In this document: one piece after another, positions 52,830 to 61,611 of the stretch
Layout of the letters: the number at the start of each line of letters is the position of its first letter
How positions within the stretch are numbered: position 1 is the first letter of the stretch
Source of the DNA: Salipiger marinus
Lineage (GTDB): Bacteria > Pseudomonadota > Alphaproteobacteria > Rhodobacterales > Rhodobacteraceae
Length of the DNA stretch: 64,000 nucleotides
Reading direction: 5' to 3'
Assembly (NCBI RefSeq): GCF_900100085.1
Contig: NZ_FNEJ01000003.1
Coordinates: forward strand, 1-64,000
The notes under the pieces: model-generated
Told to the model about the DNA's origin: nothing
Database searches by the model: none
What the model saw: the letters and a program-made list of their open reading frames with translations, nothing else
Position numbers and translations under genes: made by a program

Positions 52830-53501
52830 ATGTCCCGCACCGACCGGCTTTACGCGCTGATGCAGCGGCTGAAGGATGGCCATCTGCACACCGCCGAGGA
52901 CTTGGCCGCCGCCCTGCAGGTGTCGGTGCGCACGATCTACCGCGACATGGAAACGCTCGCCGCTTCCGGCGTGCCGGTCGAGGGCGAGCGCGGGCGCGGC
53001 TATACCGCCCGCGCCGCCATCACCCTGCCGCCGCTGAACCTGACCGAGCCGGAACTGGAGGCGCTGCATCTGGGGCTCGCCGCCATCGGCGCCGCCGACA
53101 TGGCCGATCTGGCGCAGGCGGCGCGGTCGCTTTCGGCCAAGATCGACGCGGTGCTGCCCGAGGATGCCGGGGCTGCGGCGGGCAGTTTCGGCTTTGCCAC
53201 CTACCCGTTCCGCGAAGCGGCGGAGGGGTTCCGCTTCATGCCCGCCTTCCGCGCCGCGATCCGCGCCCGGCAGAAGCTGCGCGTCACGCTGCGCGAGGGC
53301 GAGCCCCCGCAGGAGGTGCGCCCGCTGCATCTGGATTACTGGGGCCGGGTCTGGACCTGCGTGGTCTGGAACGAAACCGCGCGGGATTTCGACACGTTCC
53401 GCATCGACCGGGTCACGGCGCTGACGCCGCTGCCGGGGCTCTTCGTGGATGAACCGGGCAAAAGCCTCGCCGATTTCCGCGCGCGCGGCACGGGCCGCTG
53501 A
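52830..53501 (+). CDS. HTH/WYL-domain transcriptional regulator (YafY type)
   Basis: A 223-residue regulator: N-terminal winged HTH of the HTH_11 type (RTDRLYALMQRLKDGHLHTAEDLAAALQVSVRTIYRDMETLAASG) and a WYL-type ligand domain near the C-terminus (RPLHLDYWGRVWTCVVWNETARDFDTFRIDRVTAL). Start MSRTDR at 52830 aligns with other family members; an upstream start at 52731 would run through the operator-like palindromes. WYL domains sense ligands such as single-stranded DNA or nucleotides; here the ligand is unknown. It ends at a terminator shared with the YceI gene. Confidence 0.85.
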   Translation: MSRTDRLYALMQRLKDGHLHTAEDLAAALQVSVRTIYRDMETLAASGVPVEGERGRGYTARAAITLPPLNLTEPELEALHLGLAAIGAADMADLAQAARSLSAKIDAVLPEDAGAAAGSFGFATYPFREAAEGFRFMPAFRAAIRARQKLRVTLREGEPPQEVRPLHLDYWGRVWTCVVWNETARDFDTFRIDRVTALTPLPGLFVDEPGKSLADFRARGTGR

Positions 53502-53514
53502 CAGAGACAGAAAA

Positions 53515-53541
53515 GCCCCCGGAACCAGCGGCTCCGGGGGC
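53515..53541. terminator. Bidirectional terminator between WYL regulator and YceI genes
   Basis: GCCCCCGGA and TCCGGGGGC form a 9-bp perfect stem with a 9-nt loop. It is preceded on the minus side by AAAA (53511-53514, giving T on the minus strand) and followed on the plus side by GTTC. It lies between two convergent genes. Confidence 0.65.
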
Positions 53542-53589
53542 GTTCAAAACTCGTTACATGGCCTTATACGGGCCGAACAGAGGATTGGA

Positions 53590-54162
53590 TCACTCTGCCT
53601 TCATCGCCTCGACGGAAATGTTCAGCTCGACCTCGTCGCTGACATAGGGCGCGAACATGCCAAGGTTGAAATCCGACCGCAGCAGCGTGGTGGTGGCGGT
53701 GAAGCCCAGCCACGGCTTGCCTTCCATCGGATGCTCGCTTGCCTGCATCAGCTTGGTGTCCAGCACGACTTCCTTGGTCTCGCCGTTCAGGGTCAGATCG
53801 CCGGTGATCAGCGCGGTGTCCTCGCCGGTCACTTCGATGCCGGTGGAGGTGAAGGTCACCATCTCGTCCTCGGCCGCGTCGAAGAAATCGCCGCTCATGA
53901 AATGGTCGAACCGGGCTTCCCAGCCGGTGATCATGCTGCGCACCGGGAAGGACACTTCCACGGAAGAGGCGGCAGGCTCTTCGGCATCATAGGAGATGAC
54001 GCCCTCGAAGCCGGAGAACATGCCGTAGCCGACCGAATAGCCAAGGTGGTTGTAGGAGAACACGATCTGGCTGTGGCTCGGATCCACCGAATAGGCTTCG
54101 GGTTCGGCGGCAGCAGCAAGGGGGGCAAGCGCCAGCGCACCGGCGAGCAGATAGGATTTCAT
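53590..54162 (-). CDS. YceI-family periplasmic protein
   Basis: A 190-residue lipid-binding beta-barrel of the YceI family. N-terminal signal peptide (MKSYLLAGALALAPLAAAAE), then Y.VDPSHSQIVFSYNHLGYSVGYGMFSGFEG, the family's first strand. YceI proteins bind isoprenoid quinones or lipids; in some genomes they follow cytochrome b561 genes. Preceded on the same strand by a small membrane protein gene (103-bp gap). Start MKSYLL at 54162 fits the signal peptide. Confidence 0.92.
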   Translation of the reverse strand: MKSYLLAGALALAPLAAAAEPEAYSVDPSHSQIVFSYNHLGYSVGYGMFSGFEGVISYDAEEPAASSVEVSFPVRSMITGWEARFDHFMSGDFFDAAEDEMVTFTSTGIEVTGEDTALITGDLTLNGETKEVVLDTKLMQASEHPMEGKPWLGFTATTTLLRSDFNLGMFAPYVSDEVELNISVEAMKAE

Positions 54163-54264
54163 GAAAGGCATCTCCATCAGGATTTCAGATGCCTCTTCAT
54201 GTGGGGCAGTGCCGCGCCGCGGCAATCCGGTCTTCGCCCACAGGGTCTGTGGAAATACGAACAC

Positions 54265-54534
54265 TCATTCCCGCAGGGGGCGCGGCTGCGGCCCCTGCTG
54301 CGGCTGGCTGCGCCCGCCCAGCAGGCAGGCGGTGCCGGTCAGCGCCAGAAACAGCGACAGCCCCAGCCGGACCAGTTGCAGCGCCGGCAGCCCTTCGGAG
54401 GTGGGCACCAGCCAGATGGTCAGCGCCGCCGCCCAGAGCGTGACACCCGCCACCAGCACGATCATCCGCAACAGAACGATGATGCTGTCTTGCGCCGGCA
54501 TTGGTACGACCGGAAACGTGGTTTCTGCGGACAT
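54265..54534 (-). CDS. Small membrane protein, 89 aa
   Basis: An 89-residue protein with two hydrophobic segments (SIIVLLRMIVLVAGVTLWAAALTIWLV and LVRLGLSLFLALTGTACLLGG) and a Pro/Arg-rich tail. Good ribosome-binding site GGGAGAG. It lies just upstream of the YceI gene and may be co-transcribed. I do not recognise the family; it is not cytochrome b561, which has conserved histidines that are absent here. Confidence 0.65.
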   Translation of the reverse strand: MSAETTFPVVPMPAQDSIIVLLRMIVLVAGVTLWAAALTIWLVPTSEGLPALQLVRLGLSLFLALTGTACLLGGRSQPQQGPQPRPLRE

Positions 54535-54766
54535 CTTGCTCTCTCCCTCGCTACGCGTCACAAGGTTAACCTCGCGTCAAAAGAAGGCCGGAATTGGGCA
54601 TGACCAAGGAATTGCCCGGGCGGCGGCGGCGGGGGTTGAATCCATGGACCAAGCGTGTATACGGCGCCATCCCTCTGCGAGACGATGAAACGCGCAGTCT
54701 CTCGTGGGCAGGTGCGGAGTGGATGACCTGCCCTATGAAATGCGCCCGGACACAAATGGAGCACAC

Positions 54767-55195
54767 ATGCCGCTTTACGAGCATGTCTTTATCGCGCGTC
54801 AGGATCTTTCCAGCGCGCAGGCCGAAGGTCTTGTCGAACATTTCGGCACCGTCCTGACGGATAACGGCGGCACCGTCGTCGAATCCGAATACTGGGGCGT
54901 CAAGACCATGGCGTTCAAGATCAACAAGAACCGCAAGGGCCACTACGCCTTCCTGAAGACCGACGCGCCCGCGTCCGCCGTTCAGGAAATGCAGCGCCTG
55001 ATGGGTCTGCATGATGACGTGATGCGCGTCCTGACCATCAAGGTCGAAGCGCATGAGGAAGGCCCCTCCGCCCAGATGCAGAAGCGCGACGAGCGCGAAG
55101 GCCGGGGTGATCGCGGCGACCGCGGAGATCGCGGCGACCGAGGTGATCGTGGCGACCGGGGTGATCGTGGCGAACGCCGCGAACGCCGCAACTGA
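54767..55195 (+). CDS. rpsF: 30S ribosomal protein S6
   Basis: S6 binds 16S rRNA together with S18 in the 30S platform. The 142-residue product has the S6 core ([16 protein letters not shown], and [20 protein letters not shown]). Its C-terminus has an unusual tail: about eight GDR/GER units (GRGDRGDR...GERRERRN) encoded by 9-nt-like repeats with synonymous variation. Start ATG 54767 with ATGGAGC upstream. First gene of the rpsF-rpsR-rplI operon. Confidence 0.95.
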   Translation: MPLYEHVFIARQDLSSAQAEGLVEHFGTVLTDNGGTVVESEYWGVKTMAFKINKNRKGHYAFLKTDAPASAVQEMQRLMGLHDDVMRVLTIKVEAHEEGPSAQMQKRDEREGRGDRGDRGDRGDRGDRGDRGDRGERRERRN

Positions 55196-55214
55196 ACTGG
55201 AAAGGAGCTAAACC

Positions 55215-55442
55215 ATGGCCGCAAAACCGTTTTTCCGCCGCCGCAAGGTCTGCCCCTTCTCCGGGGACAATGCGCCGAAAATCGACTACAAGGACACCCG
55301 TCTGCTGCAGCGCTACATCTCCGAGCGCGGCAAGATCGTGCCCTCGCGCATCACCGCCGTCTCCGCAAAGAAGCAGCGTGAACTGGCCCGCGCCATCAAG
55401 CGCGCCCGCTTCCTCGCCCTTCTGCCCTACGTCGTGAAGTAA
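55215..55442 (+). CDS. rpsR: 30S ribosomal protein S18
   Basis: The 75-residue S18 ([70 protein letters not shown]) pairs with S6. Ribosome-binding site AAAGGAGC. Between rpsF (19 bp) and rplI (12 bp). Confidence 0.96.
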   Translation: MAAKPFFRRRKVCPFSGDNAPKIDYKDTRLLQRYISERGKIVPSRITAVSAKKQRELARAIKRARFLALLPYVVK

Positions 55443-55454
55443 GGAGCAAGACAG

Positions 55455-56048
55455 ATGCAAGTCATCCTTCTGGAACGCGTGGCCAAGCTTGGCCAGATGG
55501 GCGATGTCGTCGACGTCAAGCCCGGCTTCGCCCGCAACTACCTGCTGCTGCAGGGCAAGGCGCTGACCGCCTCGAAAGAGAACATCGCCGCCTTCGAGTC
55601 GCAGAAAGCCCAGCTTGAAGCGCGCAACCTCGACACCCGCAAGGAAGCCGAGGCTCTGGCACAGAACCTTGACGGCCAGCGCTTTGTCGTGATCCGTCAG
55701 GCGTCCGATGGCGGCGCGCTTTATGGCTCCGTCACCACCCGTGACGCCGCCGATGTCGCCACCGAAGCCGGCTTCACGATCGACCGCAAGCAGGTCCTGA
55801 TCCGCAAGCCGATCAAGGAACTGGGCCTGCACGAAGTCGAGGTGCACCTGCACCCCGAGGTGACGGTCGTGATCCTGCTCAACGTCGCCCGCTCCCCCGA
55901 GGAGGCCGAAATTCAGGCCGCCGGCAAGTCCATTCAGGAACTGGCCGCCGAGGAAGAGGCACAGGCCGAATTCGAGATCTCGGAACTGTTCGATGATCTC
56001 GGTGGCGCCACCGACGACGAAGACCGGGACGAGCGCGACGACGCCTGA
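55455..56048 (+). CDS. rplI: 50S ribosomal protein L9
   Basis: L9 is a two-domain 23S rRNA-binding protein. The 197-residue product has the N-terminal signature [31 protein letters not shown], a connecting helix and the C-terminal domain, followed by an acidic tail of about 45 residues ([19 protein letters not shown] to DDA) common in alphaproteobacterial L9. Ribosome-binding site AAGGAGC. Ends at the terminator at 56073. Confidence 0.96.
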   Translation: MQVILLERVAKLGQMGDVVDVKPGFARNYLLLQGKALTASKENIAAFESQKAQLEARNLDTRKEAEALAQNLDGQRFVVIRQASDGGALYGSVTTRDAADVATEAGFTIDRKQVLIRKPIKELGLHEVEVHLHPEVTVVILLNVARSPEEAEIQAAGKSIQELAAEEEAQAEFEISELFDDLGGATDDEDRDERDDA

Positions 56049-56072
56049 TCCGGCGCGATCCCGCACAGACAG

Positions 56073-56100
56073 ACGCCGCGCCGGTCCCCCGGCGCGGCGT
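56073..56100 (+). terminator. Terminator of rpsF-rpsR-rplI
   Basis: ACGCCGCGCCGG and CCGGCGCGGCGT form a 12-bp perfect stem with loop TCCC, followed by TTCTGCTT. It lies 25 bp after the rplI stop. Confidence 0.8.
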
Positions 56101-56516
56101 TTCTGCTTCTGGGCCCGGCTGCGCGCCGCCCCTCCCGTCGCACTCAGCCCTCAGCCCCTGCCCATGCGGCCCGGCAGGCCTGCATCCGCCGCCGCTCAGC
56201 TCAGCCCTCCAGCCCGGCCCCATGCAGCCCTCCGGCGCGGCGTGCCTGCATCCGGCACCCGGACGCGCGCCGCCTGCCCCCCTTGCACTCTCAGCCCCGG
56301 CCCATGCCCGGCGAGCCGGCACCCGGACACGTGCGCGGCCCGTCCTGCCCCGCCCCAGGCCGCCCTCCGGTGCCGCATGTCCGCTTCCGACCGCCGGATG
56401 CGCCCGACACCCTGCCCAAGGTGCCCCACGCGGCCCTCCAGCGCGGCGCCCCGGTTGCGCATGCGGCCGCTCCCGCCGCGCGCTCAGTGCCGCCGCACGG
56501 CGCCGCGCCTGCTCCT
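56101..56516. other. GC-rich gene-free stretch
   Basis: About 415 bp of C- and G-dominated sequence with no supportable gene: every frame is open for long stretches because stop codons are rare in it, but the translations are Pro/Ala/Arg/Cys text without motifs. Words such as CGGCACCCGGAC and CGGCCCATGC occur twice, hinting at degenerate repetition. It lies between the rplI and tig 3' ends and ends at a composite repeat. Confidence 0.55.
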
Positions 56517-56579
56517 TCATCTTGCATCTAAACTCCGGGGGTGAATTGGCCGCAGGCCAAGAGGGGGCAGCGCCCCCTC
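56517..56579 (+). repeat. Composite intergenic repeat, copy 7
   Basis: TTCATCTTGCATCTAAACTC, then CCGGGGGTGAATTGGCCG, the TGGCCGCAGGCCA hairpin and GGGGGCAGCGCCCCC. The latter part is identical for 44 nt to copy 1 at 10384-10447, 46 kb away; the first part resembles copy 5. It lies between converging rplI and tig. Confidence 0.85.
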
Positions 56580-56601
56580 CTGCCCTCCGCGCCGCCCGCG
56601 C

Positions 56602-56630
56602 AAAAGAAAAGGCCGCCCCGAAGGGCGGCC
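56602..56630 (-). terminator. Terminator of tig
   Basis: GGCCGCCC and GGGCGGCC with a CGAA loop (56611-56630); read leftward it is followed by TTTTCTTTT. It lies 34 bp after the tig stop codon. Confidence 0.85.
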
Positions 56631-56664
56631 CTGATGCCTCGGAAGGCCTTGCAGAGGGCGGGGA

Positions 56665-57996
56665 TCACTCCTCGTCCAGCGCCTCGACAGCTGCCTGCAG
56701 CTCGTCCTTGGTGATCTCTTTTTCGGTCACCACGGCACCGGCCACGATGTGATCGATCACCTTGTCTTCAAAGATCGGCGCGCGCAGCTGCTGCTGCATC
56801 TGGGTGTTCTGGCGCACGAAGTCGAAGAAGGCGCGCTCCTGACCCGGATACTGGCGGGCCTGCGCCATGACGGCCTGCGTCATTTCCTGATCGGTGACCT
56901 CGACCTCGGCCTTCTGGCCGATATCGGCCAGCAGCAGCCCCAGACGCACGCGGCGCTCGGCCAGCTTCTGGTGCTCTTCGCTGGGCTCGATGGTGTCGTG
57001 GTTGTGGTCATGTACGTCGGGGTTTTCTTCGTGCCACAGCTGATGCGCGATCTGCTTGGCCTCGGCCTCCACCAGTGCGGGCGGCAGATCGAAGCTGACC
57101 AGACCGTCCAGCGCGTCCAGCAGCGCGCGCTTCATCACCTGACGCGCGGCCCCGGTATATTCCGCTTCCAGACGGTCGCGGATCTGGCCCTTCAGGGCGT
57201 CCAGATCCTCGGCACCGAATTTCTTGGCCAGCTCGTCGTCGATGGCGGCAGCCACCGGCTCCTTGACGGCTTTCACGGTCACGTCGAACACGGCGGCCTT
57301 GCCCGCCAGATGCTCTGCGCCGTATTCCTCGGGGAAGGTGACCTCGACGGCCTTCTCGTCGCCCGCCTTCAGGCCCAGAAGCTGCTCTTCGAAGCCGGGG
57401 ATGAACGAACCGGATCCCAGCACCAGCGGGTAATCCTCGGCGGCGCCACCTTCAAAGGCCTCGCCATCGACCTTGCCCAGAAAATCGATCACGATCTGGT
57501 CGCCGTCCACGGCGGCGGCATCCTCGGCGCGGTCGTTGAAATCCTGCGCGTTTTCGGCCAGCTGCGCCAGCGCCTCGTCCACGGCGGACTCGTCGGCCTT
57601 CACCACCAGCTTTTCCAGCGTGATGGCCGAGGCGTCGATTTCCGGCACGTCGGGCAGCTTTTCATAGCTCATCTCGACCTGCACGTCGTCACCTTCGGAC
57701 CAGTCCTCGTTGGTCATCTTGACCTGAGGCTGCATGGCCGGACGGTCGCCGGTCTGTTCGAAATGCTCGGACATGGCGCCGTCGATGGCTTCCTGCATGG
57801 TCTCGCCCAGCAGACGCTGGCCATACTGCTTCTTCAGCAGCGGCATCGGCACCTTGCCCTTGCGGAAGCCCTTCATCTCGATTTCGGGCCGGGCTTCCGC
57901 CAGCTTGGCGTTGACCTTTTCTTCCAGCTCCGCGGCGGTGACGGTGATCGCGTAGGTGCGCTTCAGCCCGTCGTTCAGCGTCTCGGTGACCTGCAT
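56665..57996 (-). CDS. tig: Trigger factor
   Basis: The ribosome-associated chaperone and peptidyl-prolyl isomerase. The 443-residue product shows the ribosome-binding G-F-R-K-G-K-V-P motif ([20 protein letters not shown]), the FKBP-like PPIase domain (about 160-245, [21 protein letters not shown]) and the C-terminal substrate-holding domain. Start [15 protein letters not shown] at 57996 is family-typical; the ATG ten codons upstream is weaker. A GAGGATT ribosome-binding site precedes it. Confidence 0.95.
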   Translation of the reverse strand: MQVTETLNDGLKRTYAITVTAAELEEKVNAKLAEARPEIEMKGFRKGKVPMPLLKKQYGQRLLGETMQEAIDGAMSEHFEQTGDRPAMQPQVKMTNEDWSEGDDVQVEMSYEKLPDVPEIDASAITLEKLVVKADESAVDEALAQLAENAQDFNDRAEDAAAVDGDQIVIDFLGKVDGEAFEGGAAEDYPLVLGSGSFIPGFEEQLLGLKAGDEKAVEVTFPEEYGAEHLAGKAAVFDVTVKAVKEPVAAAIDDELAKKFGAEDLDALKGQIRDRLEAEYTGAARQVMKRALLDALDGLVSFDLPPALVEAEAKQIAHQLWHEENPDVHDHNHDTIEPSEEHQKLAERRVRLGLLLADIGQKAEVEVTDQEMTQAVMAQARQYPGQERAFFDFVRQNTQMQQQLRAPIFEDKVIDHIVAGAVVTEKEITKDELQAAVEALDEE

Positions 57997-58053
57997 GCCA
58001 ATCCTCATATGCTTCAAGTGGGGCACGCGGCCCCCTTCGTCCGAATTTGGAGC

Positions 58054-58082
58054 CTTCTATTCATCCCCGCCCAAGCGTGCAA
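58054..58082 (-). promoter_or_regulatory. Putative sigma-70 promoter of tig
   Basis: On the minus strand, TTGCAC (58082-58077) is followed after 17 nt by TAGAAG (58059-58054), about 60 bp before the tig start codon. The -35 is close to consensus TTGACA-like sequences in this genus; the -10 is weak. No other evidence. Confidence 0.35.
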
Positions 58083-58170
58083 GGCGGATTCGCGCGAGCC
58101 AGCCCCGGGCCGGACGCCAAGGGCCGCAGCCGGTCGCCCGGCTGCGGCCCCCAGTGCCTGCCCTGCCCGC

Positions 58171-59604
58171 TCAGCGTCGACGCGGCGCGTCGGGCCATGC
58201 GGTGGCATCGGTGTCCAGATCGGGGAAGCCCGCCGGATCGAAGACCGGGCGCGCCACCCCTTCCGCCAGCTGCCTGCGGAAGTCGGTGATGAGCCGCAGC
58301 GCGATCGGGAAGAGCATCATCAGCGCCAGCAGGTTGACCACCGCCAGAATGCCCATCATCGGATCGGAGAAGTTGAACACCGCCGTCGCCCCCGGCGCGA
58401 TGGCGCCCAGCAGGACCACGGCAATGACCCCCAGCCGCAGCCCCAGCACGCCGCCATCCCCGCGGAACAGGAAGTTGAGCGCGGTCTCGCCAAGGTAATA
58501 GTTGTACATGATCGAGGAGAAGGCGAAGAGAAAGATCGCCGCCGTCAGGAAATACTGCGCCCAAGTCCCCACATGGCTGACAAGGCTCTGCTGGGTCAGC
58601 ACCACACCATCCACCTCGGCGGCGCCGGGCACGTAGACATCGCCCAGCAGGATCACCATGGCGGTGCAGGTGCAGATCACCATGGTATCGATGAAGACCG
58701 AAAAGCTCTGCGTGATGCCCTGGCTCACCGGGTGGCGCACATAGGCGGTGGCCGCCACGTTGGGCGCAGAGCCCAGTCCCGCCTCGTTGGAGAAGAGCCC
58801 GCGGCGCAGGCCGTTGGACAGCGCGGCCCCCATGCCGCCCGCCACCGCCTCGCGCAGGCCGAAGGCATTGGCGACGATGTCCCACAGCACGGCGGGCAGG
58901 CTGGTAAGGTTCAGCACGATGACCAGCAGCGCCATGGCAAGATACCCCACCGCCATCACCGGGATGATGATGTCGGCGGCCTTGGCGATGCGGCGGATGC
59001 CGCCAAAGACGATGGCCGCGGTGGCCAGCGCCAGAAAGATGCCGGTCCAGAGCCGGGGCACGCCAAGGCTGTCCTGCGCCGCCCCCGCCACGGTGTTGCC
59101 CTGAAAGGCGTTGAAGCCCACGGCGAAGGAGGCGATCAGACAGACCGCATAGATCACCGCCAGCCAGCGATACTGCGGGCCCAGCCCGTGGATGATGGCC
59201 TGCGCGGGACCGCCACGATAGGCGCCCTCCGGCGTGCTGCGCTTGAAGACCTGCGCCAGCGTCGACTCGATCAGCGCCGAACACATGCCGATCAGCGCGA
59301 TGGCCCACATCCAGAACACCGCGCCGGGGCCCCCTGCGGTGATCGCCACGGCCACGCCCGCGATGTTGCCGCCGCCGACGCGCCCGCCGACCGAGACAAG
59401 CAGCGCCGCCCGGGCCGAGATCTTGTTGGGATCGTCGGTCTGCGAGCCCTTGCGCAGCACGTTGAACATGCGGCGGAAGAAGCGGAACTGCACAAAGCCG
59501 CTGGCAACGGTGAAGAACGTGCCCATGACCACCAGAAAGGGCACCAGCGCCCAGCCCCATGTCAGGTCGTTCACCAGCGTGAAGATCGTGTCAAAAACTT
59601 CCAA
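58171..59604 (-). CDS. Alanine/glycine:sodium symporter (AGCS family)
   Basis: A 477-residue membrane transporter importing alanine or glycine with sodium. AGCS motifs are GGRVGGGNIAGVAVAI, NGLRRGLFSNEAGLGSAPNVAA and about eleven hydrophobic spans. The start is taken as TTG at 59604 (AAAGGA upstream); an in-frame GTG at 59655 would add 17 residues that look like leader sequence. Standalone gene between tig and the signalling cluster. Confidence 0.88.
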   Translation of the reverse strand: MEVFDTIFTLVNDLTWGWALVPFLVVMGTFFTVASGFVQFRFFRRMFNVLRKGSQTDDPNKISARAALLVSVGGRVGGGNIAGVAVAITAGGPGAVFWMWAIALIGMCSALIESTLAQVFKRSTPEGAYRGGPAQAIIHGLGPQYRWLAVIYAVCLIASFAVGFNAFQGNTVAGAAQDSLGVPRLWTGIFLALATAAIVFGGIRRIAKAADIIIPVMAVGYLAMALLVIVLNLTSLPAVLWDIVANAFGLREAVAGGMGAALSNGLRRGLFSNEAGLGSAPNVAATAYVRHPVSQGITQSFSVFIDTMVICTCTAMVILLGDVYVPGAAEVDGVVLTQQSLVSHVGTWAQYFLTAAIFLFAFSSIMYNYYLGETALNFLFRGDGGVLGLRLGVIAVVLLGAIAPGATAVFNFSDPMMGILAVVNLLALMMLFPIALRLITDFRRQLAEGVARPVFDPAGFPDLDTDATAWPDAPRRR

Positions 59605-59757
59605 ACCTGTATTCCTTTCGGCTGAACGCGCGGATCCGCTGCCCGCACCCACCATGCTGGGCGGATCCGGCGCCGGTGAAAACCCTTCGCGGGCCGCGTC
59701 TGGTCAAAAACTGCGCAGAGGATGCATAAATTCCGCACCCCGGGCGTGGCCGCAGGT

Positions 59758-61611
59758 TCAGGCGGGCAGGCCCGGCGGCGGAAGATCGGCGGCGGCGGGC
59801 ATCACCATGATGTCGCAGAGCACCGAGCGCAGCGCGTCGGGGTTGAACGGCTTTTCCACCAGCGGCACGGTCTGGAAATCGCGCGGCAGATGCTCGCGCC
59901 CGTAGCCCGAGACGAAACAGAACGGGATGCCGCGCGAGACCAGCAGCGCCGCCACCCGGTCCACCGGCTCGCCGTTCAGGTTGCCATCCAGCAGCGCCAG
60001 ATCGCAGCGCACTCGCGACGCGGTGTCCAGCGCATCCGACAGGGTGCGCGCCACGGCCACCACCTCGGCGCCCGCATCCTCCAGCTCGAAGCTGATGTCC
60101 AGCGCCACCAGCGGCTCGTCCTCCACCACCAGCACGCGGCGGCCCGCCAGCGCGCCCGCGCCCGCAGCGGCGGCGGGGCAGTCGCCGGTCTGCGCCATGG
60201 CGCGGCTGCGGGTGGCGGTCACGCCGCGCGACAGGCCGAAGGTCCAGATCACGCCTTCGGGGCGCCAGTCGGTGTTGAACCAGTCGCCATCGCCGGTGGC
60301 GCTGGATCCGATCATGGTCATGCCAAAACCCTTGCGGTCCGGGGTGGCCACGACGGGGCCGCCGCGTTCCTCCCAGCGCAGGGTCAGGCCCTCGGGCGCC
60401 AGCGCCCAGCTCAGATGCACCTCGCCCTCCGGCACGCTCAGCGCACCGTATTTGCCAGCATTGGTGCCCAGTTCGTGCAGGATCAGCGCCATGCGCAGCA
60501 TGGTGTCGGGCGACAGGTCCACGCGCGGGCCGGAGCGGTGCAGGCGTTCGCCATCCAGCGTGCCCGCGCGGATCTGGTCATCGATCAGCTGGTCCAGCGG
60601 GGCGCTGGCCCATGTGGCATCCGACAGGATCGAATGCGCCCGCGACAGCGCCTGCAACCGGCCCATGAAGCTGCGCTCGAAAGACCGCAGATCCACCGCC
60701 TGCCGCAGGCTCTGCCGCGCGATGGCCTGCACATTGGCCAGCGTATTTTTGATCCGGTGGTTCAGCTCGCCGATCAGCAGCGACCGCACCTCCTCGGCCT
60801 GCCGCCGTTCGGTGATGTCGAGGATCTGCAGCGACAGCGACTGCGCGCCTTCGGCGCTGGCCAGAACCGAGCCATAGACCTCGCATTCCAGCGCGCGCCC
60901 GGCGCCTTGGGTCACGGTGAATTCGGTGGAAAAGCGCGGCGGCGTGGCGGGATCGGGCGCCGAGGCCAGCCAGCCCGACAGCACCGCGATATTCTCGGCG
61001 CTCAGCCAGCCCGCCTGCGGCAGCGGCAGGCCCACCATCTGCGCCGCACTGCGCCCGAAGAGCCGCTCTGCCCCCTGCGACCAGCGCCGGATCACCAGCG
61101 CGCCGTCGCATTCCACCAGCGCCAGCGGCGAATTGTCGGCATGGGCCTTGAGCTGCGCCATGGCGCGGTCGCGGGCACGGGCGATCTCCAGCATCTGGTC
61201 GCGCTGGCGTTCCAGATCGCGCGCCTGCTGGCCGATGCGGAAAAACACCTCCGCCTTGGATTTCAGGATCAGCGGATCGATGGGCTTGAAGATGTAATCC
61301 ACCGCCCCCGCCTCGTAGCCGCGGAAGCGCCGCGCCTCGTTCACTTCGGAGGCGGTGACAAAGATAATGGGCACGGACCGGGTGCGTTCGGTGCCGCGCA
61401 TGATCTCTGCCAGTTCATACCCGTCGGTGCCGGGCATGTGCACATCCAGCAGCGCCAGCGCGTAATCGTGGCGCAGCATCAGTTCCAGCGCCGCATCCGC
61501 CGATTTCGCCCGGTCAATGGCCAGACCATCCCGACGCAGCAGCGCCTCCAGCGCCATGAGGTTTTCCTCGATGTCATCGACGATCAGAAAACGGATGGGT
61601 TCAGCCGGCAT
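59758..61611 (-). CDS. HWE-family hybrid histidine kinase (REC-PAS-HWE-REC)
   Basis: A 617-residue soluble signalling protein. Domains in order: N-terminal receiver (about 5-120: VDDIEENL, LLDVHMPGTDG, FVTASE, FKPID), coiled linker, PAS (about 160-270), HWE histidine kinase (H-box ELNHRIKNTLANVQAIARQSLR; N-box LILHELGTNAGKYG; W-E motif LRWEERGGP; G-box KGFGMTMI), and C-terminal receiver (about 490-605: VVEDEPLVALD, LALLDGNLNGE, FVSGYGRE, EKPF). Its start overlaps the cheR gene by 11 bp, so it is co-expressed with the two upstream signalling genes. HWE kinases often act in general stress or light responses. Confidence 0.88.
   Translation of the reverse strand: MPAEPIRFLIVDDIEENLMALEALLRRDGLAIDRAKSADAALELMLRHDYALALLDVHMPGTDGYELAEIMRGTERTRSVPIIFVTASEVNEARRFRGYEAGAVDYIFKPIDPLILKSKAEVFFRIGQQARDLERQRDQMLEIARARDRAMAQLKAHADNSPLALVECDGALVIRRWSQGAERLFGRSAAQMVGLPLPQAGWLSAENIAVLSGWLASAPDPATPPRFSTEFTVTQGAGRALECEVYGSVLASAEGAQSLSLQILDITERRQAEEVRSLLIGELNHRIKNTLANVQAIARQSLRQAVDLRSFERSFMGRLQALSRAHSILSDATWASAPLDQLIDDQIRAGTLDGERLHRSGPRVDLSPDTMLRMALILHELGTNAGKYGALSVPEGEVHLSWALAPEGLTLRWEERGGPVVATPDRKGFGMTMIGSSATGDGDWFNTDWRPEGVIWTFGLSRGVTATRSRAMAQTGDCPAAAAGAGALAGRRVLVVEDEPLVALDISFELEDAGAEVVAVARTLSDALDTASRVRCDLALLDGNLNGEPVDRVAALLVSRGIPFCFVSGYGREHLPRDFQTVPLVEKPFNPDALRSVLCDIMVMPAAADLPPPGLPA

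Noticed and set aside
55085-55195. GDR-coding repeat read as a CRISPR or minisatellite array
   Set aside because: Units are short, in frame and inside rpsF; no spacers and no cas genes.
56749-59625. 958-codon rightward frame opposite tig and the AGCS gene
   Set aside because: Antisense to two genes with clear family motifs; no protein-like composition.
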